A stretch of DNA of 64,000 bases, from the NCBI GenBank assembly GCA_964641155.1, contig CAZXJO010000003.1:62001-126000 (forward strand), read 5' to 3'. The stretch is from DTCV01 sp964641155. Its GTDB lineage: Archaea; Thermoproteota; Thermoprotei_A; Sulfolobales; NBVN01. The notes under the pieces were generated by a model, which saw nothing but the letters and a program-made list of their open reading frames with translations, was not told where the DNA came from and made no database searches. The position numbers were made by a program, and so were the translations under genes. Shown here piece by piece: positions 54,028 to 62,737 of this stretch (position 1 is the first letter of the stretch; every line of letters starts with the position of its first letter).

Positions 54028-55272
54028 GTGGCGTTCACGTACCATCCAAGCGAGGAGATCCGCGGAACGTATTCGACCTCTCTAGACGGAAAGAAAATAG
54101 TTTTAGGTGTGACGGGGGGTGTAGCAGTATATAGGGCGATAGATGTTGCTAGGGAACTTCTGAGGAGGGCTGCTGATGTATACGTGGTTATGACCCCTGA
54201 AGCTACCAAGCTAATCAACCCGCAGCTGTTCGAGTGGGCGACCGGTAATGAAGTCTACGTGGAATTCGAAGGTGAGGTCGGTCACGTCGGTTTAAGTCGT
54301 AGCTGTGACGCAATGGTGATAGCGCCGGCCACAGCAAACACCATAGCTAAGCTGGCTGCGGGGGTGGCAGACACCTCAGTCACGTTAACAGCCCTAAACT
54401 TTATGGGCTTACGGAAACCATTGTTGGTTGTTCCATCAATGCACTTAGCCATGTATCAATCCCCCCAGATACGCGAATCGGTGAATAGGCTCAAATCATT
54501 CGGGGTTAAGGTCTTAGAGCCCATCATAGAGGGTGGTAAGGCTAAGTTACCTGAAATAGGTGATATAGTCCTCAGTACTGAAACGCTGGTGTTACGGGGC
54601 CCCGACTTGAGGGGGGTTAGGATGTTGGTCACGGCAGGTCCAACGAGGGAGTTCCTAGACCCTGTGAGGTTCGTATCGAATGCTAGCTCCGGGAAGATGG
54701 GGGTCTCGATAGCTAAGGAGGCTTTCTTTAGAGAGGCTTCAGTAACTCTAGTACATGGCCCAATAGATGAGTCACTAATTCCGAAGTACCTGAAGTCGAT
54801 GAGGGTCACAACTACCGCCGAGATGCTTGATGCTGTAATTAACGAGTTAAGAAACGATGAATACGATGCAGTGGTTTTAGCTGGGGCGCCGTCGGACTTC
54901 AGGTTCAAGGAAGTTAGTGCGGAGAAAATAGATTCCAGTACTACCTTACTGAACGTATCATTAGAGCCTACCCCTAAAATCTCCCAGGAAATCCGTAAAG
55001 TATTCAACGGATTAGTGGTGGGGTTTGCGGCTGAGACCGTTGGAGGGGACATAGATGCGCTTAGGTCAAGAGCTAAACGTAAGCTATTGGAAAGGGGCTT
55101 CAACTTAATAGTTGCTAACGATGTGTCGAGGCAGGATGTGGGGTTTGCAAGCGAATACGATGAGGTGCTGATATTAGGCGTTAATGGTTTCGAGAAGCAC
55201 GTAAGTAAAACCCGTAAAGACCTAATAGCTAGGGAGATATGCGACATCGTCAAAAAGCTCTTAAACCGGTAA
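54028..55272 (+). CDS. coaBC: phosphopantothenoylcysteine decarboxylase/synthetase
   Basis: 414 residues, bifunctional. CoaC (flavin) part: KIVLGVTGGVAVYRA, CDAMVIAPATANTIAKLAAGVADT, VPSMHLAMYQSP. CoaB part: RMLVTAGPTREFLDPVRFVSN, SSGKMG and VVGFAAETVG. Converts 4-phosphopantothenate to 4-phosphopantetheine. GTG start. It heads a CoA operon coaBC-PoK-PPS. Confidence 0.94.
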   Translation: MAFTYHPSEEIRGTYSTSLDGKKIVLGVTGGVAVYRAIDVARELLRRAADVYVVMTPEATKLINPQLFEWATGNEVYVEFEGEVGHVGLSRSCDAMVIAPATANTIAKLAAGVADTSVTLTALNFMGLRKPLLVVPSMHLAMYQSPQIRESVNRLKSFGVKVLEPIIEGGKAKLPEIGDIVLSTETLVLRGPDLRGVRMLVTAGPTREFLDPVRFVSNASSGKMGVSIAKEAFFREASVTLVHGPIDESLIPKYLKSMRVTTTAEMLDAVINELRNDEYDAVVLAGAPSDFRFKEVSAEKIDSSTTLLNVSLEPTPKISQEIRKVFNGLVVGFAAETVGGDIDALRSRAKRKLLERGFNLIVANDVSRQDVGFASEYDEVLILGVNGFEKHVSKTRKDLIAREICDIVKKLLNR

Positions 55273-55277
55273 GGAAG

Positions 55278-56144
55278 ATGAAGGTCCTAATACCGCCCCA
55301 TATAACCGGCTTTTGGTACGTAATAAAGTCGTACGATCCCATATTCACCGGGTCTTTAGGAGCTGGGTTAACGTTAGATCCTCCCATAATTGCTGAGGCA
55401 TTAGCGGATAACACATGCAAGGTGGTCGTCAACGATTTATGTGTGGAAAGCCCAGTCATAAACACTGCCGAAAAATTGGCGAGGATGGAAAGTGTTAGAG
55501 GGGTCCGAATAAGGTCCGAGGTAATGTTAGGTAACGGCTACGGCATGAGCGGTGCTACGGCATTGGCATATCTAATCCTGAACATGTTGGGCAGTGGCTC
55601 CGTAACGTTAAATTATGTATCCAGACTCGCGCACGTAGCTGAAGTGATCAACGAGACCGGATACGGGGATGTTATAGCTGAGTTTTACGGAGGTGGTTTA
55701 GTTTTGAGGACTTCGCCGGGTCCTCCTGGTGTGGGTTCCGTTGATGTAGTACCTGTTAGTAGGTCATTAAAAGTTGTCACTGTCCTGCTAGGCGACCTCA
55801 CCACTAAGGAGATGATGCTCAAATTCGGAGGCATCATAAACACCGTCGGCGTCGACGTATATATGAAGTTTGTGGAAAACCCGGACATCGAATCATTCGC
55901 AGAGCTATCACACGAATTCAGTGTGAGGGTGGGTATGCTACCTAAGGAATTGGATAGCCTGCTGAATACTTCATTATCCAGTTATCTGAGGAATGGCGGT
56001 GTGTTAGGTTACTTCGTTAAGAAGAAGTTGCTGACGATAATAGCTGAGGACTCCCACCTCACGGACCTAACTTACAAGTTGTCGAAAACTGTTGGAACGC
56101 CTAAAGTATTTAACATCGCAAGACATGGTCTTATAGTGACGTAA
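55278..56144 (+). CDS. pantoate kinase (archaeal GHMP type)
   Basis: 288 residues from ATG 55278 (GGTAAGG upstream; a longer in-frame ORF overlaps coaBC). PPHITGFW, the GHMP ATP loop GYGMSGATALAYLILN, and GYGDVIAEFYGGG match pantoate kinase (COG1829), which with PPS replaces the bacterial pantothenate route in archaea. Confidence 0.9.
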   Translation: MKVLIPPHITGFWYVIKSYDPIFTGSLGAGLTLDPPIIAEALADNTCKVVVNDLCVESPVINTAEKLARMESVRGVRIRSEVMLGNGYGMSGATALAYLILNMLGSGSVTLNYVSRLAHVAEVINETGYGDVIAEFYGGGLVLRTSPGPPGVGSVDVVPVSRSLKVVTVLLGDLTTKEMMLKFGGIINTVGVDVYMKFVENPDIESFAELSHEFSVRVGMLPKELDSLLNTSLSSYLRNGGVLGYFVKKKLLTIIAEDSHLTDLTYKLSKTVGTPKVFNIARHGLIVT

Positions 56145-56146
56145 AG

Positions 56147-56920
56147 ATGGTTGAGATATCCCCTAAGCACCCGAGATACGAGTCCCTAATGATCAGGGAG
56201 AAACTTGTCAAGGGACTTAGGAACGGGTACGTAGTTGAGCAGGGGTTGATAGCCCATGGCAGGGGGGAATGCTTTGACTACTTGATAGGTGAGGAAACGA
56301 TACCTCCAGCCATTAAATCCATAAGAGCTGCCGCAGCAACATTAATCCTTGCCACACACCCGGTGATATCTGTCAACGGCAATGCCGCAGCTTTAGTGCC
56401 GGGGGAGATAGTCAAACTTGCTGAGCTAGTTAACGCTAAGATCGAAGTGAACCTATTTCATAGAACTCGGGACAGGGAATTGAAGATCTTAGATGTTTTA
56501 AAGTCGCATGGGGCGAAGGAAGTGCTTGGGGTGGACGACGAATTAACGACCATACCTGAGACTTTCAGCGAGAGGAGGAAGGTTAGTTTAAGAGGTATCT
56601 ACGCTGCTGACGTGGTCCTGGTCCCGTTAGAGGATGGGGATAGAGCGGAGGCCCTAAGGAAGTTAGGTAAGACCGTCATAGCTATTGATTTAAACCCGCT
56701 TTCAAGAACTTCGAGGGCCGCTACCATAACGATAGTTGATAACATAGTGAGGGCAATGCCTAAGCTTATTACTGAGGTGAGCCTTCAGAAGAGCCTCAGC
56801 GTGGAAGAATTGAGAAGCATAGTTGCAGGCTATAATAACGAGGAGGTCCTTAAGGAGGTCATCGCGTATATATTGAAAAGACTTCACACGCTGTCTAAGG
56901 AGTTAAAACTGATTGATTAG
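56147..56920 (+). CDS. 4-phosphopantoate-beta-alanine ligase
   Basis: 257 residues, the archaeal phosphopantothenate synthetase (COG1701). ISPKHPRYESLMIREKLV at the start, LVPLEDGDRAEALRKLGK and AIDLNPLSRTSRAATITIVDN are family-like. Only 2 bases after PoK. Completes the pair that makes 4-phosphopantothenate. Confidence 0.9.
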   Translation: MVEISPKHPRYESLMIREKLVKGLRNGYVVEQGLIAHGRGECFDYLIGEETIPPAIKSIRAAAATLILATHPVISVNGNAAALVPGEIVKLAELVNAKIEVNLFHRTRDRELKILDVLKSHGAKEVLGVDDELTTIPETFSERRKVSLRGIYAADVVLVPLEDGDRAEALRKLGKTVIAIDLNPLSRTSRAATITIVDNIVRAMPKLITEVSLQKSLSVEELRSIVAGYNNEEVLKEVIAYILKRLHTLSKELKLID

Positions 56921-57607
56921 CTTCTCATCATCAGTCTTGATCGACTGCCTGCTGAGTGCCCTAACATCCCCGAAGCTTAAGTCACCTCCATCAATGTTAA
57001 TCCCCTTAAACTTCTTGACCAGGATTGCGAGGTATTTAAACATGGTCCTCACCTTACTGTTAAAGTCTTTGAAGTCCTCCTCTAAGCCCTGCGTCTCTTT
57101 AAACAGTTTAACGATCAACGGCACCTCATCAAATAATAATTGCTTAACCTTGTTCTTCTCGGCAACCGTTAAAGATTCTTTGGAAATTAACTCACTTAAA
57201 ACCTTTAACAACGTATCAATATCCACTACCTCAACCTGTAATCTGAGCAACGTGATTCCGGGGTCGCTTTCAACTGCCTCGCAATGCTTACCCTCGTATA
57301 TGTCTAATGCCTTAGAAACTGCTGAAGGGTCGTTAAACCGCCACCACCTCTGAGTCGAGGATCTGTAAGTGGTTTCAATGATCCCGAAATCCCTCTCCAT
57401 AATCCTCAATAACTGATTAGGGTTATAATTGAATCCCTTCTCCCTCAACTTGTTAATTAAGCTTTTGAAGTCGAAGTCGCCGAGCAGTTTCTTACCTGTG
57501 ACGGAGTTGCTCTGATATACCTCATACGCCGCCTTCAGAACTACGAACGCCTTCTCGCCGTATTTGTAGAGGGAGTCAAGTACTATGGACTCGCTAAGAG
57601 TGCCCAT
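56903..57607 (-). CDS. conserved hypothetical with winged-helix-like N-terminus
   Basis: 234 residues from ATG 57607. Residues 1-100 suggest an HTH region (SLYKYGEKAFVVLKAAYEVY, FDFKSLINKLREKG, LRIMERDFGIIETTY); residues 120-220 are a helical, Lys/Glu/Leu-rich coiled-coil-like part. No known catalytic motif. Overlaps the PPS stop by 18 bases on the other strand. Confidence 0.55.
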   Translation of the reverse strand: MGTLSESIVLDSLYKYGEKAFVVLKAAYEVYQSNSVTGKKLLGDFDFKSLINKLREKGFNYNPNQLLRIMERDFGIIETTYRSSTQRWWRFNDPSAVSKALDIYEGKHCEAVESDPGITLLRLQVEVVDIDTLLKVLSELISKESLTVAEKNKVKQLLFDEVPLIVKLFKETQGLEEDFKDFNSKVRTMFKYLAILVKKFKGINIDGGDLSFGDVRALSRQSIKTDDEKLINQF

Positions 57608-57660
57608 GAAAATCCTCAACCAAATATACTACTTGGTCAAGTTATTTAAGTACTTCGTTA

Positions 57661-60045
57661 ATGAATTTACTTGAACGACCCCTCACGAAGGTACTACTAA
57701 AAGTATTACCTCCAAGTGCTTTCAAATCCATAAACAACTCAAAGTTTAAAACGCTAAAACGTAGAACTTCATGGTCGGCGAGAATGCTTAGAAAAGTGTT
57801 GAGAACCCCTAACACCAAAATTATATTCGAAGCACTCGGGTTAGCCGTATTAGTGATATCAGCGGTTATCGGATCTTACCTAAGACTGCAGCCAGTTAAC
57901 AACGCGATGAGATATGGCTACGGCCCTACGTTATATGAGATGGACCCCTACCTCAACTACTGGATTACCAACAAGTTATATGAGAAGGGCTTCACGTACT
58001 ACACGTCCCTTACCCAAGAGAACCCTGAAACTAAAATCTTCTGGTATCCGTGGGGTAGGGACGTTCCGTCAACCGAGTTGCCCTTACTGCCGTACTTCTC
58101 CTTAATCACTTACTATATAGCAAAATCCGTGAGTCCCGACCTAACGCTGTATGACTGGTTGGTTTACCTACCCATACCTCTTTACATCCTAAGCTTAATC
58201 GGCATATACCTCACAGTACGTGAGTTGAGTAATCCTCTGTCGGCATCCATAGCTTCATTGACGGCGGCATTGATGTTCATAGATAGGCAAGTAGCTGGAT
58301 TCACCGTGAAGTACGTGTTGGGTCTGGCCTTCGTTTTTATTGCAACATACTTTCATGTAAGAGCTGTTAGGAGGGGTTCGGAAAGGTCAGCGCTGATATG
58401 TGGAGTTTTCCTCGGGATCTCCGCCTTGAGTTGGGCTGGGTTTAACTTATTGCTAGCTGCTATTTTCGTGCAGTACGTGCTGACACCGCTGATAACGGGT
58501 ACCATGGATAAGAAGTTGATTAAACTATGGTTTTATGAAATGGCTCCTTTAACGCTTTCGATAGTAGCCGCACCATCGTATTACAACGGATTCGAGTACT
58601 TAATAAAGAATGCGGGTGTCATTATCCCGTTAGGTACTGCTGTTTTAGCGCTTGCATATGTGGTGTTCCATGTGATACCGCTGAACCGGGTTATGAGTAG
58701 GAGTAAGCTACCGATAACCGCTCCTAGAGTGATTTACTTCGCCATAATCGCGGCTTTCGGTATCTTAGGGGTGGCGTCCCTGGTGACGGGTTTCATAGGT
58801 ATAGGGGGTAAAGGATTGGCTGCTATGGGCTTAGGAAGTGCTGCCGGGGTCCTCACAGGTACGATAGCTCAGTATAGGGCAGCTACGTCTTCGGAATTCA
58901 TATACTTGGGAGGGGCCCCAATCGTGGTTACCTTCATAGGGACGTTATACTTGCTATACAGGAGCTTAGTTCGAAAAGATACCAACTCATTGTTCCTATT
59001 CCTACTTGTTTCGGTAGCACTCATAGCCACGACAAACGTAGCTTATTTCTTCTCATACAGCCTGCTGGTAGTTGCTCTAACTTCCGGATTCGTTGTCGGG
59101 GACACGTTAATACCTCGAATACTTAGCGGCAGCAAGCCCGGGTGGTTTGTTAGGATCATATCTGNNNNNNNNNNAATCATTATCTCATTATACATAGCCT
59201 CGGTAATACTTCAAGGGGTATCTCATTGGGTCCCATCCTACCAGTCGGTGGTGCCAACTATAATTGAGTCAGGGGTTGGGCTAAGCATTAACGCTCCCTC
59301 ATGGATAAATACCCTTAACTGGATTAGGAATAATACCGATAAGGACTCCGTAATTGTTGCCTGGTGGGATTACGGCTACTGGATCTCGGTGGTTGGGGAG
59401 AGGGCGTCAATAGCGGACGGCTCGACGTTGAACTTCTCGCAGATACACATACTGGCTAAGGCATTAACCAGCGATGAAGCCACCGCAGCGGATACATTGA
59501 TATCTAATTTCAAAATACCGCCAAACAAGCTGTACGTAGCCACCTACGAGTTCTTCATCGTTGACGGAACTAATAAGAGGATATATCCTGGACCGTTGGT
59601 TCTTTCGAGGGCGGATGGCACACCTATTTTCCTAGGTGCTGACGGTGCGAAAGGAATCTCTGCCATATTTAGAATCGCCGGAGTGGATATCGATGAAGAA
59701 GCAAGTAAGGGGGGTGGGCAACATGTTAAGGTCTACAGATACCAAACCACGAAGGGTCACATCTACATCTACACACTCCCGAATTGGGGTTCCGACAAAT
59801 TAAGTGAGGCCCTCCTGTATAAAATATTAGTTGATAGCGCCCGCAGGGTTTGGGGACCTTTAGGCTACGAAGTCTACGACCTCTTCACCGACACGGGGGA
59901 GCCATCACAGATAAACGCGTCTGAAATGAGTCTCTTTAAGCCTTCCTACATCGCCATTTCGAGAGTAACATCGAACATCTACCTGATAACGTCGCTTTAC
60001 AAACTTGATGAGACGGCGTTACAGTCAGCACATCGAATCAACTAA
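57661..60045 (+). CDS. aglB: dolichyl-phosphooligosaccharide-protein glycotransferase (AglB/STT3)
   Basis: About 794 residues. Attaches N-linked glycans to asparagines of exported proteins. DxD-like EMDPYLNYW near residue 95, about 13 membrane segments, then the soluble domain with WWDYGYW near residue 570 (the WWDYG catalytic/peptide motif). Ten unknown bases at 59165-59174 lie inside a membrane segment. The frame continues across them as written, but N runs often stand for gaps of unknown size. Confidence 0.93.
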   Translation: MNLLERPLTKVLLKVLPPSAFKSINNSKFKTLKRRTSWSARMLRKVLRTPNTKIIFEALGLAVLVISAVIGSYLRLQPVNNAMRYGYGPTLYEMDPYLNYWITNKLYEKGFTYYTSLTQENPETKIFWYPWGRDVPSTELPLLPYFSLITYYIAKSVSPDLTLYDWLVYLPIPLYILSLIGIYLTVRELSNPLSASIASLTAALMFIDRQVAGFTVKYVLGLAFVFIATYFHVRAVRRGSERSALICGVFLGISALSWAGFNLLLAAIFVQYVLTPLITGTMDKKLIKLWFYEMAPLTLSIVAAPSYYNGFEYLIKNAGVIIPLGTAVLALAYVVFHVIPLNRVMSRSKLPITAPRVIYFAIIAAFGILGVASLVTGFIGIGGKGLAAMGLGSAAGVLTGTIAQYRAATSSEFIYLGGAPIVVTFIGTLYLLYRSLVRKDTNSLFLFLLVSVALIATTNVAYFFSYSLLVVALTSGFVVGDTLIPRILSGSKPGWFVRIISXXXXIIISLYIASVILQGVSHWVPSYQSVVPTIIESGVGLSINAPSWINTLNWIRNNTDKDSVIVAWWDYGYWISVVGERASIADGSTLNFSQIHILAKALTSDEATAADTLISNFKIPPNKLYVATYEFFIVDGTNKRIYPGPLVLSRADGTPIFLGADGAKGISAIFRIAGVDIDEEASKGGGQHVKVYRYQTTKGHIYIYTLPNWGSDKLSEALLYKILVDSARRVWGPLGYEVYDLFTDTGEPSQINASEMSLFKPSYIAISRVTSNIYLITSLYKLDETALQSAHRIN
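59165..59174. other. assembly gap (10 N) inside aglB
   Basis: Ten ambiguous bases. It breaks the reading of one membrane helix (upstream ...GWFVRIIS, downstream IISLYIASVIL). Confidence 0.99.
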
Positions 60046-60049
60046 GTTT

Positions 60050-60418
60050 TTACCTCAACCTTATCAAGTTTAAGGTGGAGGACGCTTCGATAATCCAACA
60101 TGAAACCAACCTTGAGTAGAAGGTTGTTGCGTAATCAACCGTTGTTTCATGATTCAGGTATTTCGTCAATGCGGTTAGAGCCACCTCAGGATCCACCCGA
60201 GGTCTCACGTACTCGGTAAGACTCTCCACTAACTGGGCTAATGTGAGTTTAGCAGAGCCTACCAATTCCTTAACTTTCTCGAGATCTGCATTCCTAATGA
60301 GTATCGCTTCCTTCGCCTCATGCTTACCTAACTCCACAGCGGTCTCCATGTACTGGAAGAGTGGTGTGTAATCCTCTACCAACTCCCCAGTAGCAAGTAT
60401 GGGTTTCCTCCCACCCAT
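60050..60418 (-). CDS. small helical protein, unknown
   Basis: 122 residues from ATG 60418 (GGTGA upstream); the longer ORF lacks a ribosome site. Helical sequence with LATGELVEDYTPLFQYMETA and EVALTALTKYLNHETTV. No domain recognised. Ends 4 bases from the aglB stop, convergent. Confidence 0.55.
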   Translation of the reverse strand: MGGRKPILATGELVEDYTPLFQYMETAVELGKHEAKEAILIRNADLEKVKELVGSAKLTLAQLVESLTEYVRPRVDPEVALTALTKYLNHETTVDYATTFYSRLVSCWIIEASSTLNLIRLR

Positions 60419-60511
60419 TTCATATTCACCGAATAGGTAATTAGACCACCCCACATCCACACTACACAGGTTTTTGAACACTTATATAGTCTGTAAATAA
60501 TGGTTAAGAAC

Positions 60512-61411
60512 GTGAAAGGTGTTATCTGGTCTAACGGCGCCGTATTAGCTGATCTTCGAAAACCACCGCTAAGGCAGGGGAATGTACTAGGTAAAGTAGT
60601 AACAGCATCAGTGAGCCATATCGAAAAGCTGGTCTCGTTAGGGTTCATACCGACAGAGGTTGGAACTATTTTAGGGTCTGCGGGGGTTATTAAGGTCATC
60701 GACGTGGGGAGCGGTCTAGACAGTAAAATCGTCGGGAAACACTTCCTATTGCTACCGAGGCCAGGCAACGTAGGGGGCGTAAACTTCGATGGAGTACTTG
60801 CGGAAGTTGCCTCCATACCGCACAGGTTATTAATCCCCATCAGTAGTTACCACGCTTCAGTACCTGAAACGCTAATATATTCTGAGCTCTCATACGTTCA
60901 TGAAATCGCAAAGCACGTCAAAAACAAAGACGTACTGCTCCTCGGATGCGGTCCCACATCATACGTAACCGTCAAATATATCAAAGACCTGTGTAACGCG
61001 TATGTTGCATGTATACAGAGCAATCAAATTCGTCATAAAATAGCTGAGTTGGGGGTCTTCATAGCGAATTACGAGAACGTCAGCGAAGGTGTTTATGACG
61101 TAGTCATAGTGTTAGCTACACTTCCCTACATACCTTCAAACATTTTAAAGATAGTAAGGAATGCGAAGCTCATCATAATCCCACCAACCATCCCCAGAAC
61201 CTTAATCAATGTCTTAGGGCTTAACTACGACGTAGGTGCGCTCAATTTCTTAGTGCCGAACTACGTAATAGTTGACGAAGTCCTCGAAAAGCTGAGTAAC
61301 ATGCTCAAAGATCTTAACAACCTGACCGGGATTGTGAGCGACTTCGATGAAGCACTGAGCAGCATGTTTTACTTCTGGAGGACTATAATTGATAGGAGTT
61401 CCGAGGAGTGA
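60512..61411 (+). CDS. medium-chain dehydrogenase/reductase-like protein
   Basis: 299 residues from GTG 60512, which gives the family-like start MKGVIW and lies about 28 bases after the TATA CTTATATAG (60481-60489); ATG 60500 is the other option. LGSAGVIKVIDVGSGLD and FDGVLAEVASIPHRLLIPIS resemble the GroES-like MDR part, and VLLLGCGPTSYVTVKYI is a nucleotide-binding Rossmann segment. The catalytic zinc ligands are not evident, so activity is uncertain. Confidence 0.65.
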   Translation: MKGVIWSNGAVLADLRKPPLRQGNVLGKVVTASVSHIEKLVSLGFIPTEVGTILGSAGVIKVIDVGSGLDSKIVGKHFLLLPRPGNVGGVNFDGVLAEVASIPHRLLIPISSYHASVPETLIYSELSYVHEIAKHVKNKDVLLLGCGPTSYVTVKYIKDLCNAYVACIQSNQIRHKIAELGVFIANYENVSEGVYDVVIVLATLPYIPSNILKIVRNAKLIIIPPTIPRTLINVLGLNYDVGALNFLVPNYVIVDEVLEKLSNMLKDLNNLTGIVSDFDEALSSMFYFWRTIIDRSSEE

Positions 61412-61437
61412 CCCCCACGTACTTCTAGGCCCGCTAC

Positions 61438-62658
61438 TCAGATGTGACGCTTTACAACATCGCTCAATATTCTAATACCTTCAAATATTTCTTCCTCCTT
61501 GGGGAAGCTGAAGTTAAGCCTCATCGTATTAGCACCGCTACCATCTACATAGAATGAAGCGCCTGGAACATACGCAACCCCAGCTTCAAGTGCTTCATAT
61601 AACATCTTCGACGTATCTAACTCCTCCTTCGGCAACCTAAGCATTACGAAGAGCCCTCCAACAGGTTTAGACCACCAACAACCAGGGACCATATACCTCT
61701 TCAGGGCATCTAACATCACATCTTTTTTACGCTTATATATCATCTTAGCCTTCTCGATCACTGCCCTAACCACTCCTGACTTAATTGCTTCTAAGGAGAC
61801 GTACTGGGCGAAGGTTGATGTGTGGAGGTCCAGTGATTGTTTGCATCTTTCGAATTGGTCTGTGAATCCCACAGGGGCTGCAATCCAACCGATCCTCAAA
61901 CCCGGTGCCAGTATCTTACTTAGGGTACTTGTGTAGATAACCCTCCTACCCCTATCTAAACTCTTCAGCGACGTGGTGTCTGTTGGCTCGTAGGTGAAGG
62001 AACTGTAGGGGTCGTCCTCAACTATGATGAAGTCATACCTATCCGCCAACTCTACCAGATGCTTCCTCCTCTCCAAACTCATGGTAACTCCCGCCGGGTT
62101 ATGCGCTATTGGTATGGTGTAGACCAACTTAACCCTCTTCCCCTCACTGTATAACCTACGTAGCCTAGCCTCAAGAAGGTCAACATTCATTCCGTCATCG
62201 TCTAAAGGTATTGAAACGAAGTTAGGTTCACTTAACCTGAAAGCATTTATAGCGCCTAAGTAGGATGGCGACTCTATAACTACGTAGTCCTTAGCGTTTA
62301 TCAGGGTTAGGGCTATGATGTGAAGTGCTTGTTGGCTGCCGGTGGTCACCATAATATCGTCACCGCTGCCTACCGTAATCCCCCTACTGTTCATGAAACT
62401 GGCTAACTCAGCCCTTAACTCGCCGATGCCTTTTGTAGGACTGTACTGGAGGGCCCTATCACCCTTCTCCTGCAAGATCCTACTAATGATGGCGATTAAT
62501 TCGTCCTTCGGGAACGTCTGAGGGTCGGGGAGCCCCCCAGCCAGACTAATGATCTTCCTCCCTTCGGTGATCCTAAGTAATTCCCTTATTTCAGAAGCCG
62601 CCATCAAGTTAACTCTATCGGCAAAAAACTTCTCCAACCTGAGATCGTTCAGAGCCAC
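61438..62658 (-). CDS. PLP-dependent aminotransferase, class I/II (LysN/aromatic type)
   Basis: 406 residues. GLPDPQTFPKDEL, QYSPTKGIGELR, TGSQQALHIIA, HNPAGVTMS, EDDPYSSFTY and the PLP lysine segment TSTLSKILAPGLRIGW match the crenarchaeal 2-aminoadipate/multisubstrate aminotransferases. Amino donors cannot be decided. Monocistronic. Confidence 0.88.
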   Translation of the reverse strand: MALNDLRLEKFFADRVNLMAASEIRELLRITEGRKIISLAGGLPDPQTFPKDELIAIISRILQEKGDRALQYSPTKGIGELRAELASFMNSRGITVGSGDDIMVTTGSQQALHIIALTLINAKDYVVIESPSYLGAINAFRLSEPNFVSIPLDDDGMNVDLLEARLRRLYSEGKRVKLVYTIPIAHNPAGVTMSLERRKHLVELADRYDFIIVEDDPYSSFTYEPTDTTSLKSLDRGRRVIYTSTLSKILAPGLRIGWIAAPVGFTDQFERCKQSLDLHTSTFAQYVSLEAIKSGVVRAVIEKAKMIYKRKKDVMLDALKRYMVPGCWWSKPVGGLFVMLRLPKEELDTSKMLYEALEAGVAYVPGASFYVDGSGANTMRLNFSFPKEEEIFEGIRILSDVVKRHI

Positions 62659-62737
62659 ACACCCACATCAACTAATATCTTGGGTATATAAACTTTGTAA
62701 AAACGATGCTTAAGAAATTACATCGAAGCTTATGTCC

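Noticed and set aside
54456..55253. 265-codon open frame on the minus strand
   Set aside because: Antisense shadow of coaBC, which is clearly real.
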